Both the position numbers and the translations under genes were made by a program. Source: Chitinophagales bacterium (GTDB lineage: Bacteria > Bacteroidota > Bacteroidia > Chitinophagales > LD1). Taken from it: a DNA stretch of 64,000 nt. The notes below the pieces were generated by a model that was not told where the DNA came from, did not search any database, and saw only the letters and a program-made list of their open reading frames with translations. Every line of letters starts with the position of its first letter. Position 1 is the stretch's first letter. The stretch spans positions 186,001 to 250,000 of the forward strand of contig JAHBTS010000003.1 in the NCBI GenBank assembly GCA_019638515.1, written 5' to 3'. Shown here one piece after another: positions 27,101 to 35,287 of the stretch.

Positions 27101-27416
27101 TTACCACCGCAGCATTGGGGTCGGTTCCGGGTTCAAACACAATTTGAATAGTGGCTTCGCCTGCGCTGGTGGCATCGGAAATAATGTATTGCATTCCCTG
27201 CACACCGTTTATGGCTCTTTCGAGCGGTGTAAGTGTGGTGCTCACCAATACATCGGCACTTGCACCCGGGTAAGCAATAAATACCATTACACGCGGAGGA
27301 GCAATAGATGGAAATTGCGAGATGGGAAGTGTGGTAATAGCCAGCACGCCCATAATGATGATTGCGAGCGATATGGCTATTGCCAATACCGGTCGTTGAA
27401 TGAATTTGCTAAACAT
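24186..27416 (-). CDS. RND multidrug efflux inner-membrane transporter (AcrB/HAE-1 family)
   Basis: 1076 residues with 12 predicted membrane helices and two large periplasmic loops. Proton-relay acidic pair in TM4 is present (IGIVVDDSIVVVEAV). Other family marks: FIQRPVLAIAISLAI at the start, GVVALTLAPVLCAM, and GLLGKNAILIVEFA in TM10-11. Exports hydrophobic drugs or toxic compounds using the proton gradient. It is 20-40 residues longer than AcrB because of a charged cytoplasmic C-terminal tail (about 1040-1076). Middle gene of the three-gene operon. Substrates cannot be predicted. Confidence 0.96.
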   Translation of the reverse strand: MFSKFIQRPVLAIAISLAIIIMGVLAITTLPISQFPSIAPPRVMVFIAYPGASADVLVSTTLTPLERAINGVQGMQYIISDATSAGEATIQIVFEPGTDPNAAVVNVKTRVDQVINKLPQLVQLEGVIISPIQPSMLMYVNLYSTDKNADEKFLYNYSSVHILPELQRISGMGRAQILGSRQFAMRIWLKPDRMRAYNVSTEEVMEAINKQSVIGRPGRLGQASGKSAQSLEYVLTYKGRYNKPEEYGNIIVRANPNGESLKLKDIASIELGSEFFDIYSSKDAYPSASIVLKQNFGSNASKVIEGVKEKLEELKKDFPPGMKYEINYDVSKFVDASIEKVLHTLFEAFLLVALVVFLFLGDLRSTLIPTLAVPVSLIGAFIAMQFFGLTINLVTLFALVLAIGIVVDDSIVVVEAVHAKMEEKHLSPYHAVKEVLGEISGAIIAITLVMTSVFVPVSFMTGPVGVFYRQFSLTMASAIVLSGVVALTLAPVLCAMILKNNHGAHKSNSPVNLFLNWFNKNFDKATGKYTALLKLIVNRRVVTFGILIVFAFCIVGVNEKLPAGFIPNEDQGMIYAIIQTPPGSTLERTNDVSRTLQKIAEHVEGVQSVASLAGYEVLTEGRGSNAGTCIINLKDWSQRKHSVKEIIEELEEKTKDMGAVIEYFEPPAVPGYGSSDGFSLRMIDKHPTIDYQEFDKVNKEFMEALHKRKELTGLFTFFAANYPQYELIIDNERAMQKGVSIGDAMENLNILIGSTYEQGFVRFNNFFKVYTQSAPEYRRMPSDILNLFIKNNKDEMVPYSSFMSMRKTMGPNEITRFNLYMSSSIKGVPAKGYTSGDAIKAIQEVAKETLPRGYDIAWEGLSYDEARRGNEALVIFVVVLIFVYLVLAAQYESFLIPLAVLLSLPPGIFGSFLLLKAMGLANDIYAQMGLIMLIGLLGKNAILIVEFAVQKQQQGASILDAAIEGSKVRFRPILMTSFAFIAGLIPLAIATGPGAVGNRTIGSSALGGMLFGTIFGVLVVPGLYYVFAKLSEGKQLIRDQDIAPLSENFVEDQEELALTKRVRKIVSNFLKRNKNQ

Positions 27417-27439
27417 TTGTTTCTTTTTTAGGATGTCAA

Positions 27440-28525
27440 TTACTCTGCGTGTAAGTGGTTTAATTCGTGTACCACATCATCAAACTGCACCAACTTGGTG
27501 TGAATCTTTTCGCCATTTTTTACCCTGCGCAAGCCTTCAATCAATATTTGATCGTTGGTATCCAGCCCCTTTGTAACCACATAAATATGGGGCATTTCTT
27601 GCCCTACGGTTATTTCTCTGGAACTAATAACACCTTTATCATCTACTACAAACACATATTTTCTATCGAGCAGTTCAAAGGTTGCTTCTTGCGGAATCAT
27701 GATTGCTTTTTTTATGGGAACTGGCATTAGAATATTTCCGGTTTCGCCATGCCGCAATAGTTTATCGGGGTTGGCAAAAGTGGCGCGAAAGGCAATGTTT
27801 CCGGTTTCGTTATTAAAATCTGCTTCTATGGTTTCTACTACGCCATCGTGGTCGAAGTATTCATTATTTGCCATGAGTAATTTTACCTTTTGCTTATCAC
27901 CATTCTTTGAGCTGGCCACATAATCTAGATATTCTGCTTCGGGCACATTAAAGTACACCCACATTTTACTGTTGTCGGAAAGTGTGGTAAGGAGTTCGCC
28001 CTCGTCTATCAAACTACCTAACCTACCGTAAAACCTATCCATAATACCATCGAATGGGGCGCGTATTTGGGTAAAGCTTAAATGTGCTTCTGCCAATGCC
28101 AACTCTGCTCTTTCTTTATCTAATCTTGCCTTGGCAAGGGCTAATTCATTTTTTGAAACGATATTGCTATCGGCAAGGCTCTTGGTGTTTTTGTATTCAA
28201 TTTCGGCAAAACTTACATTGGCTTTTGCCTTTTCCATTTCTGCCTGGTAAATTATGGGCATAATTTGGAACATTAGTTGCCCTTTCTTTACCGGGCGTCC
28301 TTCATCTACATAAATATTTTGTAGATATCCTCTTTCTTGCGAGCGCAACTCTATGTGGCTGATTGCTTTTATTTGGCACACATATTCTTTAAGCGTTGAG
28401 GTATCTCTTTGCACTGGTTTGGTAACCATGAATGTTGCTTCTTCTTCTTTTTGGTGGTTATTGTGGTTACAACTTGCAGTAAGCAACAAGGTTGCCATGC
28501 AGATAAGACCGAAAGTCCCTTTCAT
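27440..28525 (-). CDS. RND efflux periplasmic adaptor (membrane fusion protein)
   Basis: 361 residues, a lipoprotein (LLLTASC lipobox). The lipoyl/barrel-sandwich halves flank a short helical hairpin (about 85-150, rich in Ala/Glu/Lys), followed by the beta-barrel and membrane-proximal domains (FNVPEAEYLDYV, LLRHGETGNILMPVP, IPQEATFELLDRKYVFVV). It links the inner-membrane pump and the outer-membrane factor. First gene of the operon, 23 bp before the pump gene. No local TetR or other regulator gene flanks it. Confidence 0.94.
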   Translation of the reverse strand: MKGTFGLICMATLLLTASCNHNNHQKEEEATFMVTKPVQRDTSTLKEYVCQIKAISHIELRSQERGYLQNIYVDEGRPVKKGQLMFQIMPIIYQAEMEKAKANVSFAEIEYKNTKSLADSNIVSKNELALAKARLDKERAELALAEAHLSFTQIRAPFDGIMDRFYGRLGSLIDEGELLTTLSDNSKMWVYFNVPEAEYLDYVASSKNGDKQKVKLLMANNEYFDHDGVVETIEADFNNETGNIAFRATFANPDKLLRHGETGNILMPVPIKKAIMIPQEATFELLDRKYVFVVDDKGVISSREITVGQEMPHIYVVTKGLDTNDQILIEGLRRVKNGEKIHTKLVQFDDVVHELNHLHAE

Positions 28526-28639
28526 TTAAGTTTCAATTGATGATGATTATTTAGAGATATACTTATCCATTCTTTTTAGCCGATAGATGTGTATGAATGC
28601 GGCTGTGTGTAGGTGTTGCACCCACAAAACAAAATGGTA

Positions 28640-29098
28640 TTACAGTATAAAACTCTTCCAGGCGTGGTAGAGAATAAACAACGGTATGGCATGTGTGCTG
28701 CCGGAAATATCGGGCAGGCCGTTTATTAAATTGATTTGAAGAAAAAGTACAGCACCATAAGCATAATTGCTGAGTATGCCACTTAGCTGTTGTGTTTTGC
28801 TTTCTTCATCTGCCTTTATGCCTGTTTCGTCAAATAGTTCAAGAGGAACCGCACTACAAAGCGACTCGGAAATTTTGGGTGCGGCTACAATGGATGTATG
28901 GTGATATACTTTATGAACAAAAGCATTTACATTAAAATCCAATGCTGAAAATTCGGTTTTAACTTCGCTCTTCTCTACCGAAAAATACTGGGGTTGCCAT
29001 TGCAAAAACAGTAAACATATCCATAGCGAACACATTACTGATATTGTCTTTAGCGGATGTAGCGCACCTTTTACCCAAGAAATGGTTTTGTTTTCCAT
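28640..29098 (-). CDS. small membrane protein of unknown function
   Basis: 152 residues, no family recognised. A hydrophobic helix at about 18-36 (ISVMCSLWICLLFLQW) follows a basic N-terminus, and a second hydrophobic stretch lies at about 110-150 (YGAVLFLQINLINGL, IPLFILYHAWKSFIL). The middle carries two cysteine- or acid-containing segments without motifs. It is upstream of and co-directional with the efflux operon, 114 bp away, and divergent from the hydroxylase gene. A role in either neighbour's process is conjecture. ATG start at 29098. Confidence 0.5.
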   Translation of the reverse strand: MENKTISWVKGALHPLKTISVMCSLWICLLFLQWQPQYFSVEKSEVKTEFSALDFNVNAFVHKVYHHTSIVAAPKISESLCSAVPLELFDETGIKADEESKTQQLSGILSNYAYGAVLFLQINLINGLPDISGSTHAIPLFILYHAWKSFIL

Positions 29099-29263
29099 TC
29101 GTTTGCAAAATTATAGCCGCTGCTGCATTTTTATAGAAAATAACTTTTTTTGGTTAATTCTATTTTTGTTGTAATAAGTCTTTCACTCAAAATAACACCT
29201 CTATTTTTAAAATTAGTTTTAGCAAACTAAAAAGGTAGCTTTACCATATATAAATTTTTGCAA

Positions 29264-30469
29264 ATGGGTTTAATTGTACTATCCATTCCTGCCTTTTTTA
29301 TACTCATTGGTATTGAATTGCTGGTGAGCAAATTAAAGCATTTGCCATACTACCGTTTTAATGATGCCATTACCAATTTAAGCTGCGGCATTGGTTCGCA
29401 AGTTGTGGGCATACTCATAAAGACGCTTACCGTTGGCGGCTATGTTTTTATCTACAATTATTCTCCTTGGAAAGGACTTATACCTACCAATTGGTGGGTG
29501 TGGATCTTGCTGTGGCTGGCGGTAGATTTCTTTTACTATTGGTTTCACCGCCTGGCACACGAAGTAAGCATACTGTGGGGCAGCCATGTGGTGCATCACC
29601 AAAGCGAGGAATATAACTTAACAGTTGCATTAAGGCAGGCTTGGTTGCAAGGTGCATTTTCTTGGTTTTTTTATCTACCCTTGGCTATCATAGGTTTGGA
29701 GCCGCAAATGTTTTTTACCATTGCCGCTATTAATACGCTCTATCAGTTTTGGATTCACACGCGCCTAATCGGGAAGTTGCATCCGGCTTTGGAGTTTGTA
29801 TTTAATACGCCTTCGCACCATCGTGTTCACCACGGTGTTAATCCAAAGTATATTGATAAAAATCACGGAGGTACTTTTATTATTTACGATAGGCTTTTTG
29901 ACACTTTTCAGGAAGAAGAAGAAGAGGTGGTGTACGGCATTACCACTCAGGCAAACAGTTGGAATCCTCTTTGGTTGAATTTTGAATATTGGATTCAACT
30001 TTTTAAAGAAGTATATAGCCTTCGTTCTCTTTCTAACAAGGTAAAAATGCTATTGCTCAATCCCGGTTGGAAACCTGCCGAACTGGGCGGCACACCTCCG
30101 CATAAAGAAGTTTCGCCACACCAATTTCGAAAATACGATACCGTTGTTTCCCCTGCGCTAAGCCATTATGTTTTGATACAGTATGTATTGCTCATTGCCG
30201 GAACCTCCTTCTTTCTTTTTTCTGAGGCTAAACCGCCTTTTAGTAAAAACATTGCTATTAAATTGGGTGTAATTGCATACATTATTGTAACCATAGTAAA
30301 TCTTGGTGGCATGTTCGAAAAGAAAAAATGGGTTACCATATTGGAATATGCTCGCATAGTGCTGCTGCCCTTTTTAGTGTACTGCATACAGCCCAATACC
30401 GTTGTTTTTGTTACCACTTTACTCTTATCTATATTGCTTATTGGCTGGTATAAAAAAGGCACGGGATAA
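29264..30469 (+). CDS. sterol desaturase/fatty acid hydroxylase family protein
   Basis: About 401 residues with several membrane helices. The di-iron histidine clusters of this superfamily are present: HRLAHE, then SHVVHHQSEEYN and HHRVHHG, in the correct order within about 95-195. These enzymes hydroxylate or desaturate lipid chains or sterols. The C-terminal third adds further hydrophobic helices (about 300-400), as in Bacteroidota homologues. An ATG at 29264 is preferred to TTG at 29258. The gene ends in its own terminator. Confidence 0.9.
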   Translation: MGLIVLSIPAFFILIGIELLVSKLKHLPYYRFNDAITNLSCGIGSQVVGILIKTLTVGGYVFIYNYSPWKGLIPTNWWVWILLWLAVDFFYYWFHRLAHEVSILWGSHVVHHQSEEYNLTVALRQAWLQGAFSWFFYLPLAIIGLEPQMFFTIAAINTLYQFWIHTRLIGKLHPALEFVFNTPSHHRVHHGVNPKYIDKNHGGTFIIYDRLFDTFQEEEEEVVYGITTQANSWNPLWLNFEYWIQLFKEVYSLRSLSNKVKMLLLNPGWKPAELGGTPPHKEVSPHQFRKYDTVVSPALSHYVLIQYVLLIAGTSFFLFSEAKPPFSKNIAIKLGVIAYIIVTIVNLGGMFEKKKWVTILEYARIVLLPFLVYCIQPNTVVFVTTLLLSILLIGWYKKGTG

Positions 30470-30482
30470 ATATCCCTTTTTT
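30463..30482 (+). terminator. Rho-independent terminator at the end of the hydroxylase gene
   Basis: GGGATA at 30463-30468 pairs with TATCCC at 30471-30476 (AA loop) followed by six T residues. The left arm overlaps the stop codon. It insulates the type VI secretion operon from upstream transcription. Confidence 0.75.
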
Positions 30483-30513
30483 GAAATATATCCTTACCTT
30501 TTTTAAAAAAAAT

Positions 30514-30544
30514 TTTGCAAGTATTAAAAGTAGAACTACTTTCA
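30514..30544 (+). promoter_or_regulatory. putative promoter with overlapping palindrome upstream of tssB
   Basis: TTTG at 30514-30517, a 19-bp spacer, then TACTTTCA at 30537-30544 fit the Bacteroidota TTTG-N19-TAnnTTTG layout with two mismatches at the end of the -7 box. AAAGTAGAACTACTTT at 30527-30542 is an inverted repeat (7-bp arms, AA centre) over the spacer and -7 box, a likely operator site. The ATG is at 30572. Confidence 0.5.
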
Positions 30545-30571
30545 GCATTCTAAACAACCAAAATAAAGATT

Positions 30572-31018
30572 ATGTCGAGCTATGGAATTGGAGGAAACGA
30601 AGTAAAAGGTGATGCATCAGAAGCAATTGCCGATATTCCTCAAAACAAAACATTAGTAATTGAACAACTTACAGCCGATGCGCCAATTAAACCAGGCATT
30701 GTAGAAGGATTACAAACCGTAGAAGACGTATTTGCCCACTACAAACCGGAGGTTGAAGTAGAGTTTCAAAAAGAAGATGGCTCCAATGCTAAAGAAGCAC
30801 TCTCGTTTAAAAATTTAGGCGATTTTGGAGTAAAAGGAATTACCTCCCAAAGTGGCTTTTTAAAAGACCTAAATACACAACGTGAGCAATACGCCAAAAT
30901 CGGGAAACAATTAAAAACCAACAAACTCCTGCGCAGTACTATTGAAAATGACGACACCAAAGCCGCACTTATTGATGCTTTGCGTGCCCTAATTCAAGAA
31001 TTAGACGATAACAAATAA
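30572..31018 (+). CDS. tssB: type VI secretion sheath small subunit TssB
   Basis: 148 residues. It matches the Bacteroidota TssB type: N-terminal MSSYGIGGNEV, central segments VEDVFAHYKPEVEVEF and FKNLGDFGVKGI, and a helical C-terminus (RALIQELDDN). TssB and TssC together build the contractile sheath around the Hcp tube. First gene of the cluster; tssC starts 35 bp after its stop. The pairing with the adjacent TssC makes the call strong even though small-subunit sequences diverge. Confidence 0.88.
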   Translation: MSSYGIGGNEVKGDASEAIADIPQNKTLVIEQLTADAPIKPGIVEGLQTVEDVFAHYKPEVEVEFQKEDGSNAKEALSFKNLGDFGVKGITSQSGFLKDLNTQREQYAKIGKQLKTNKLLRSTIENDDTKAALIDALRALIQELDDNK

Positions 31019-31053
31019 ATTTTCCTTACATCCAAAAAGAAATACTGTACGTT

Positions 31054-32424
31054 ATGAGTGAACAAGAATTACAACAGCAACAAGCTCAATATAAAGAAGT
31101 TGAAAAAATAGCTAATCCGGCTGAGCTTTTAGAAAGCAGCTCAGCCAAACTAGCTAAACTAGGAGGATTCGATTTAATTGAAGTTTCCATTGATGGAACT
31201 CAAAACCTAAACCCTACCAGAAAAGCCAGAAAGAAAATTTTCTTAACCGAAGCCTCTAAAAGAGAAGAGCGCGATGAACTAAAACGCACCCTCAAATTGT
31301 GGGTAGATTTATTGGCGCAACCGGGTTCCATTTCCGATATGGTAGAAAAAAGCCAACAAAAATCTGAGAATGCCGAGAGCCTATTGAAAGAAAACCAACT
31401 CCGTGCCTTAGATGCTACTAAAAATTTAGAGCGCTCTTACCGCAATGTTGCTTTCTTCTTTAAAAATGCCGAAGCAGAAAAAGTAAAAAACGTAAACTTT
31501 ATGAACGCCACCAACGAGCAATGTCAAGATTTAGACAATACTCGTTTTGTAGATGCAGTTCGCGAAGAATTAGTGCGCTGCTACGATAAACTCGATTTGC
31601 GCAACAACTATTCACTTATGGTAGTTCCAGGTTACTTGGGCTCCAATAAAGTGGTTGAAAAATGGTCGAAAATTGCACACGATAATAAAGTGATGATGGT
31701 TACCGACTTTATGCACTTAGACGGAGCCGATGATGTAATGGAAATGTTTGAAGATGCCAACCTTACCGGTGGCGATATGTATAAAAGCAATACACTCATG
31801 ACCTGCAATTGGCTTGTAGGACGCGGCAAAGCAACAGAACTGGGCGAAGACGAAGACTTGTATGTACCACCAAGTGGAGCAATGGCAGGTAAAATATACT
31901 CTACGCTTATGTCGCAAGTAGCAGCCGGTAAAAAACACGGCTCCTTAAACGAGGTAGATCAAGTTCGCTTTGAAACCAAAAAAAGTGAAATAGCCAATAT
32001 GGAAAAATTAGGCTTAGTGCCTATGGTAAACGAATACGGAAAAGTAATGGCATTCTCTGCCAAAACTCTTTTTAATGGCGATAATCTTGGTCTGCAAACC
32101 TACTCCGTAGTACGCGTATTCGATTATATCACAAAAGTATTGATGGATTTCTTAAACCGCAGAGCTTTTGAAAACTTCAATGCCAATACGCGCAAAGATT
32201 TAATGAGCCAAATCGTAAAATTTTTAGACAGTGTTACCGGTCCCGGAAAACTAATCGAAAAATTCTCTATTAAACGCTTTGAGCAAGACCCAAACCAAAA
32301 GGATAAAATATATTTAGACATTCACATGACACCATATTTCCCTGCGAAGAACTTTATGATTAAGATGGATGGCCAAAAAGGCGATGACGGTACCCAATGG
32401 AACTCCGATTATGCACAAGAATAA
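31054..32424 (+). CDS. tssC: type VI secretion sheath large subunit TssC
   Basis: 456 residues, the Bacteroidota form (DUF5458). Visible landmarks are KAGGFD-like start LAKLGGFDLIEVSIDG, the FVDAVREELVRCYDKLDLR region, GRGKATELGEDEDLYVPPSG, and the conserved C-terminal handle YSVVRVFDYITKVLMDFLN with GPGKLIEKFSIKRFEQDP. It interlocks with TssB to form the contractile sheath. Normal length, no break. Separate small and large sheath subunits of this type mark a T6SS rather than an extracellular contractile injection system, whose sheath proteins are phage-like. Confidence 0.92.
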   Translation: MSEQELQQQQAQYKEVEKIANPAELLESSSAKLAKLGGFDLIEVSIDGTQNLNPTRKARKKIFLTEASKREERDELKRTLKLWVDLLAQPGSISDMVEKSQQKSENAESLLKENQLRALDATKNLERSYRNVAFFFKNAEAEKVKNVNFMNATNEQCQDLDNTRFVDAVREELVRCYDKLDLRNNYSLMVVPGYLGSNKVVEKWSKIAHDNKVMMVTDFMHLDGADDVMEMFEDANLTGGDMYKSNTLMTCNWLVGRGKATELGEDEDLYVPPSGAMAGKIYSTLMSQVAAGKKHGSLNEVDQVRFETKKSEIANMEKLGLVPMVNEYGKVMAFSAKTLFNGDNLGLQTYSVVRVFDYITKVLMDFLNRRAFENFNANTRKDLMSQIVKFLDSVTGPGKLIEKFSIKRFEQDPNQKDKIYLDIHMTPYFPAKNFMIKMDGQKGDDGTQWNSDYAQE

Positions 32425-32464
32425 ATTTTCATCAACTATTTTTTAAAACAAAAATCCAAATCGT

Positions 32465-32851
32465 ATGTCATTCAAGGCAAAATTTAAAGCAGGTGCGATT
32501 GAGGCAAATGTACTCAGCGCAAGTTTTTCATTGCATCAAGATACCGATGCAACCGGTCGTCCATCATCAATTACACGTGGTGGCCTAGTTACCATTACTG
32601 TTGAATCTACCGACAAAACAGAGTTATTTGAGTGGATGTGTAACAGTTTTGAGCGCAAAGATGGCTCTGTAACGTACCTTAAACGCGACCAAGACGCCAA
32701 ATCAAAAGAGTTAAAATTTACCGAAGCTTACATGGTAGATTACTCAGAAGTATTTAGTGCCGGAGGCGGAGATCCTTTTAATATTACATTTACCCTTTCT
32801 GCAAAGAAAATAGAAATGGGAAGCGGCTCTCACGAAAACGAGTGGGTATAA
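32465..32851 (+). CDS. tssD: type VI secretion tube protein TssD (Hcp)
   Basis: 128 residues, a close match to Bacteroidota TssD: MSFKAKFKAG, DATGRPSSITRGG, TELFEWMCNSFERKDGSV, KFTEAYMVDYSEVF and the C-terminal HENEWV. Hexameric rings stack into the tube expelled when the sheath contracts. It lies 40 bp after tssC. A strong hairpin with T-run follows the gene, which would favour high tube-protein expression compared with the downstream spike genes. Confidence 0.93.
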   Translation: MSFKAKFKAGAIEANVLSASFSLHQDTDATGRPSSITRGGLVTITVESTDKTELFEWMCNSFERKDGSVTYLKRDQDAKSKELKFTEAYMVDYSEVFSAGGGDPFNITFTLSAKKIEMGSGSHENEWV

Positions 32852-32864
32852 ACAATCTTTCATT

Positions 32865-32916
32865 AAAAGACTGTTTCTTTTTCGGAGCCTGCTTTGAATT
32901 AGAAACAGTCTTTTTT
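32865..32916 (+). terminator. intra-operon hairpin with T-run after tssD
   Basis: AAAAGACTGTTTCT at 32865-32878 is the exact complement of AGAAACAGTCTTTT at 32901-32914, a 14-bp perfect stem with a 22-nt loop running into TTTTTT. It sits in the 84-bp gap between the two tssD-type genes. It probably acts as a partial terminator or 3'-end stabiliser that sets tube against spike expression. Confidence 0.8.
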
Positions 32917-32935
32917 CATTTTTAAAATAGCAATT

Positions 32936-33385
32936 ATGGCTGTAAGTGCTAAACTTAAAATAGATGACGAAGAGTTCACAGTGCTTCGTTGCGAATATGG
33001 GTACCATTACGATTACCATAACGACACGCTGCAACCACGCTCTAATGGTGCCTATTACCCAATTACTGTTCGGGTAGAAACAGGCACATCCCTAACACTC
33101 ACCCGGTGGGCCATAGATGGCATTCAGAACAATCGCCCGCAACACGCCAAAAACGGCAGGGTAGTTTTTTCGAGAAGAGACCGCGACATAGAATCTACGC
33201 TAAAAGGAGTACACTTTAGAAATGCCTTTGTAATAGACTACAAAGAATTTTTCGACTCCTCCGGACTTTCACCCATGTATATGGATTTGGTAATTGTAGC
33301 CGAATATATGGCAGTAAGCGACACCGATGAGTCAACACAAATTGCATCGCGCGAATGGACCCGTCCATTTCACCAAAATCAATAA
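32936..33385 (+). CDS. second, divergent TssD/Hcp-like protein
   Basis: 149 residues. It aligns by pattern with the preceding TssD: opening AKLKIDDEEFTVLRCEYGYHYD, then GRVVFSRRDRDIESTLKGVHF matching GSVTYLKRDQDAKSKELKF, then AFVIDYKEFFDSSG matching AYMVDYSEVF, and a SREW near the end in place of NEW. It is longer and lacks TGRPSSITRGG. It may be an alternative tube ring, a tube-to-spike adaptor, or an effector carrier. It is 4 bp upstream of vgrG, so co-expressed with the spike rather than the main tube. Confidence 0.75.
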   Translation: MAVSAKLKIDDEEFTVLRCEYGYHYDYHNDTLQPRSNGAYYPITVRVETGTSLTLTRWAIDGIQNNRPQHAKNGRVVFSRRDRDIESTLKGVHFRNAFVIDYKEFFDSSGLSPMYMDLVIVAEYMAVSDTDESTQIASREWTRPFHQNQ

Positions 33386-33388
33386 GTT

Positions 33389-35278
33389 ATGTTAGTTAAA
33401 GCTGAAGTAAAAATTAGCGGAGGAAAAGAATTTACCACCACTCAATTTCACTCCATAGTTATCCGAAAAAATATTTCGGGAACCAATTACTTTGAAGTAC
33501 AAATTGATGAAACCCAAATTGAAGGTGATAATGCCTCCATAATGAACGAAGGCGCTAAACTTATTGGCAAAAAGGTAAGCATTAAATTTTCGCCCGAAGA
33601 CCAATCTCCACAACTTTACTTTAAAGGTATAGTTACAAAAGTAAGTAACCACAATTTGCCCGACCAATGTATTATGGTAATTGCAGGCGAATCTTCGGAT
33701 ATACTTATGCACTATGGCAAAAAGAAAAAAGTGTTCAATAACATGAACATTAAAGACATTGTAAAAAAAATAACAGCTACTTACCCTGCAGATTCGGTGT
33801 CTGTAAACGTAAATACAGACCAGCCGCTCGCCAATTTACAATCTACCTTTCTGCAATACGATGAAACAGATTATGAATTTCTGTGCCGGCTTGCCAATAC
33901 CACCGGATCTTGGTTTTTTAATGACGGTACTCAAAGTTACTTTGGCAAACCTAAAGAAGAAAGAACCATTGAACTCATAAATGGCATTAACCTAAACTAC
34001 TTTGATATTGACACAAAAGCAGGTGGCATTTCATTGGCTGCACGCTCCTATGTTCCCAGCTCTAATCAAAAACTTTCGGCCAACAAGCAATCTGGCGCAC
34101 CAAGTGGTGCAGACCAAATTACATCCTCTGTGGTAAGAGAAAGCAGCAATACTTTTTTAAATAAAGAAGAGCTTTTTGCAGACGCATCCCTGCCAAACGC
34201 ACAAGCTGTAAACGACTTTATACAAACCCAATACAAACAAGCAGTATCTGAGTTGGTTAGCATCTCGGGCAGCAGCAACGATACACTTCTTAAATTAGGC
34301 TCCAAGGTTAAAATAAAACGAATAAAACAATCCGAACAAGAAACCGTAGGCGAATACCGAATAGTGTCGCTAACCATAAATATCACTTCCGATTTCCATT
34401 ACAGCAATAGCTTTACAGCCATTGCTTATGCAGATGCAGCACCGCACAATCCAGCCCTTACCAAAAACAATATACCGCCAACCATGATTGGCATAGTAAC
34501 AGATGTAAACGACCCCGATAAAGTTGGCAAAGTTAAAGTACGCTTCGATTGGCAAGAAACCAACGAATTTTACGATTGGGTTCAAGTACTTTCCCCCAAC
34601 TCCGGAAACGATTCCGGTTTGTTTTTCAGACCCGAAACCAACGAAAGAGTTTTGGTAAACATCAATAGTTTTATCGGCTCTTTCGATGCCTTTGTTATTG
34701 GTTCCTTTCACCATGGTGAAGCTAAGCCAGACCGTTGGTTTCGCCAACGCGATAACCAAATAAAAGGGCTGCGAACAGTTGAAGGAAACGAAATTCTTTT
34801 AGAAGATAAAGGCAACGATGGCAGAGCCATTAGCATACAAACCAAAGATGACGATGGCAATTATGTATGGATAACCGACAACAACGGCTCTACCGAGATT
34901 TACCTTCGCTCAAAAGTTATTAAACTTATGGCAGAAAATGATTTAGAAATTTCTGCCGGAGGCAAACTGGTATTGCAAGGAACCGATGTAAAAATTTCTT
35001 CCGGCAAAACCTCCGTTAGCAAAGACAGCGCCTCGCAATCTTCCGGCATGGCCACATTAGAACTCAGCAATGCTGGCGATACCAAACTAAATGCAAAAGG
35101 TAAAATAGAAATGAGCGCTCTCGATATGAAGTTAAGTTCCAATACCAATGTAAATATTTCTGCCACAGCTAATTTCGATGTTAGCGCCAATGGAAAACTT
35201 TCTATTGCCGGAACCTCCTCTTCTTTCCAAGGAAAAGTAGATGTTACCATCCAAGGCGCATTGGTGAGAATAAATTAA
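33389..35278 (+). CDS. vgrG: type VI secretion spike protein VgrG (TssI)
   Basis: 629 residues. The gp27-like N-terminal region (1-360) includes YFEVQIDETQIEGDN, LQYDETDYEFLCRLANTTGSWFF and a helical linker; the gp5-like OB fold lies at about 365-460 (IGIVTDVNDPDKVGKVKVRFDW, WVQVLSP, RPETNERVLVNI). The C-terminal 150 residues form repetitive beta strands (EISAGGKLVLQGTDVKI, VNISATANFDVSANGKL), the spike beta-prism. No enzymatic extension or PAAR domain is fused, so it is a structural VgrG whose tip protein is elsewhere. 4 bp after the second TssD and 10 bp before tssE. Confidence 0.92.
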   Translation: MLVKAEVKISGGKEFTTTQFHSIVIRKNISGTNYFEVQIDETQIEGDNASIMNEGAKLIGKKVSIKFSPEDQSPQLYFKGIVTKVSNHNLPDQCIMVIAGESSDILMHYGKKKKVFNNMNIKDIVKKITATYPADSVSVNVNTDQPLANLQSTFLQYDETDYEFLCRLANTTGSWFFNDGTQSYFGKPKEERTIELINGINLNYFDIDTKAGGISLAARSYVPSSNQKLSANKQSGAPSGADQITSSVVRESSNTFLNKEELFADASLPNAQAVNDFIQTQYKQAVSELVSISGSSNDTLLKLGSKVKIKRIKQSEQETVGEYRIVSLTINITSDFHYSNSFTAIAYADAAPHNPALTKNNIPPTMIGIVTDVNDPDKVGKVKVRFDWQETNEFYDWVQVLSPNSGNDSGLFFRPETNERVLVNINSFIGSFDAFVIGSFHHGEAKPDRWFRQRDNQIKGLRTVEGNEILLEDKGNDGRAISIQTKDDDGNYVWITDNNGSTEIYLRSKVIKLMAENDLEISAGGKLVLQGTDVKISSGKTSVSKDSASQSSGMATLELSNAGDTKLNAKGKIEMSALDMKLSSNTNVNISATANFDVSANGKLSIAGTSSSFQGKVDVTIQGALVRIN

Positions 35279-35287
35279 ACGGTGTAC

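Noticed and set aside
26889..27431. 180-codon open frame opposite the RND pump gene
   Set aside because: His/Tyr/Cys-rich composition with no domain; antisense to conserved AcrB-family sequence.
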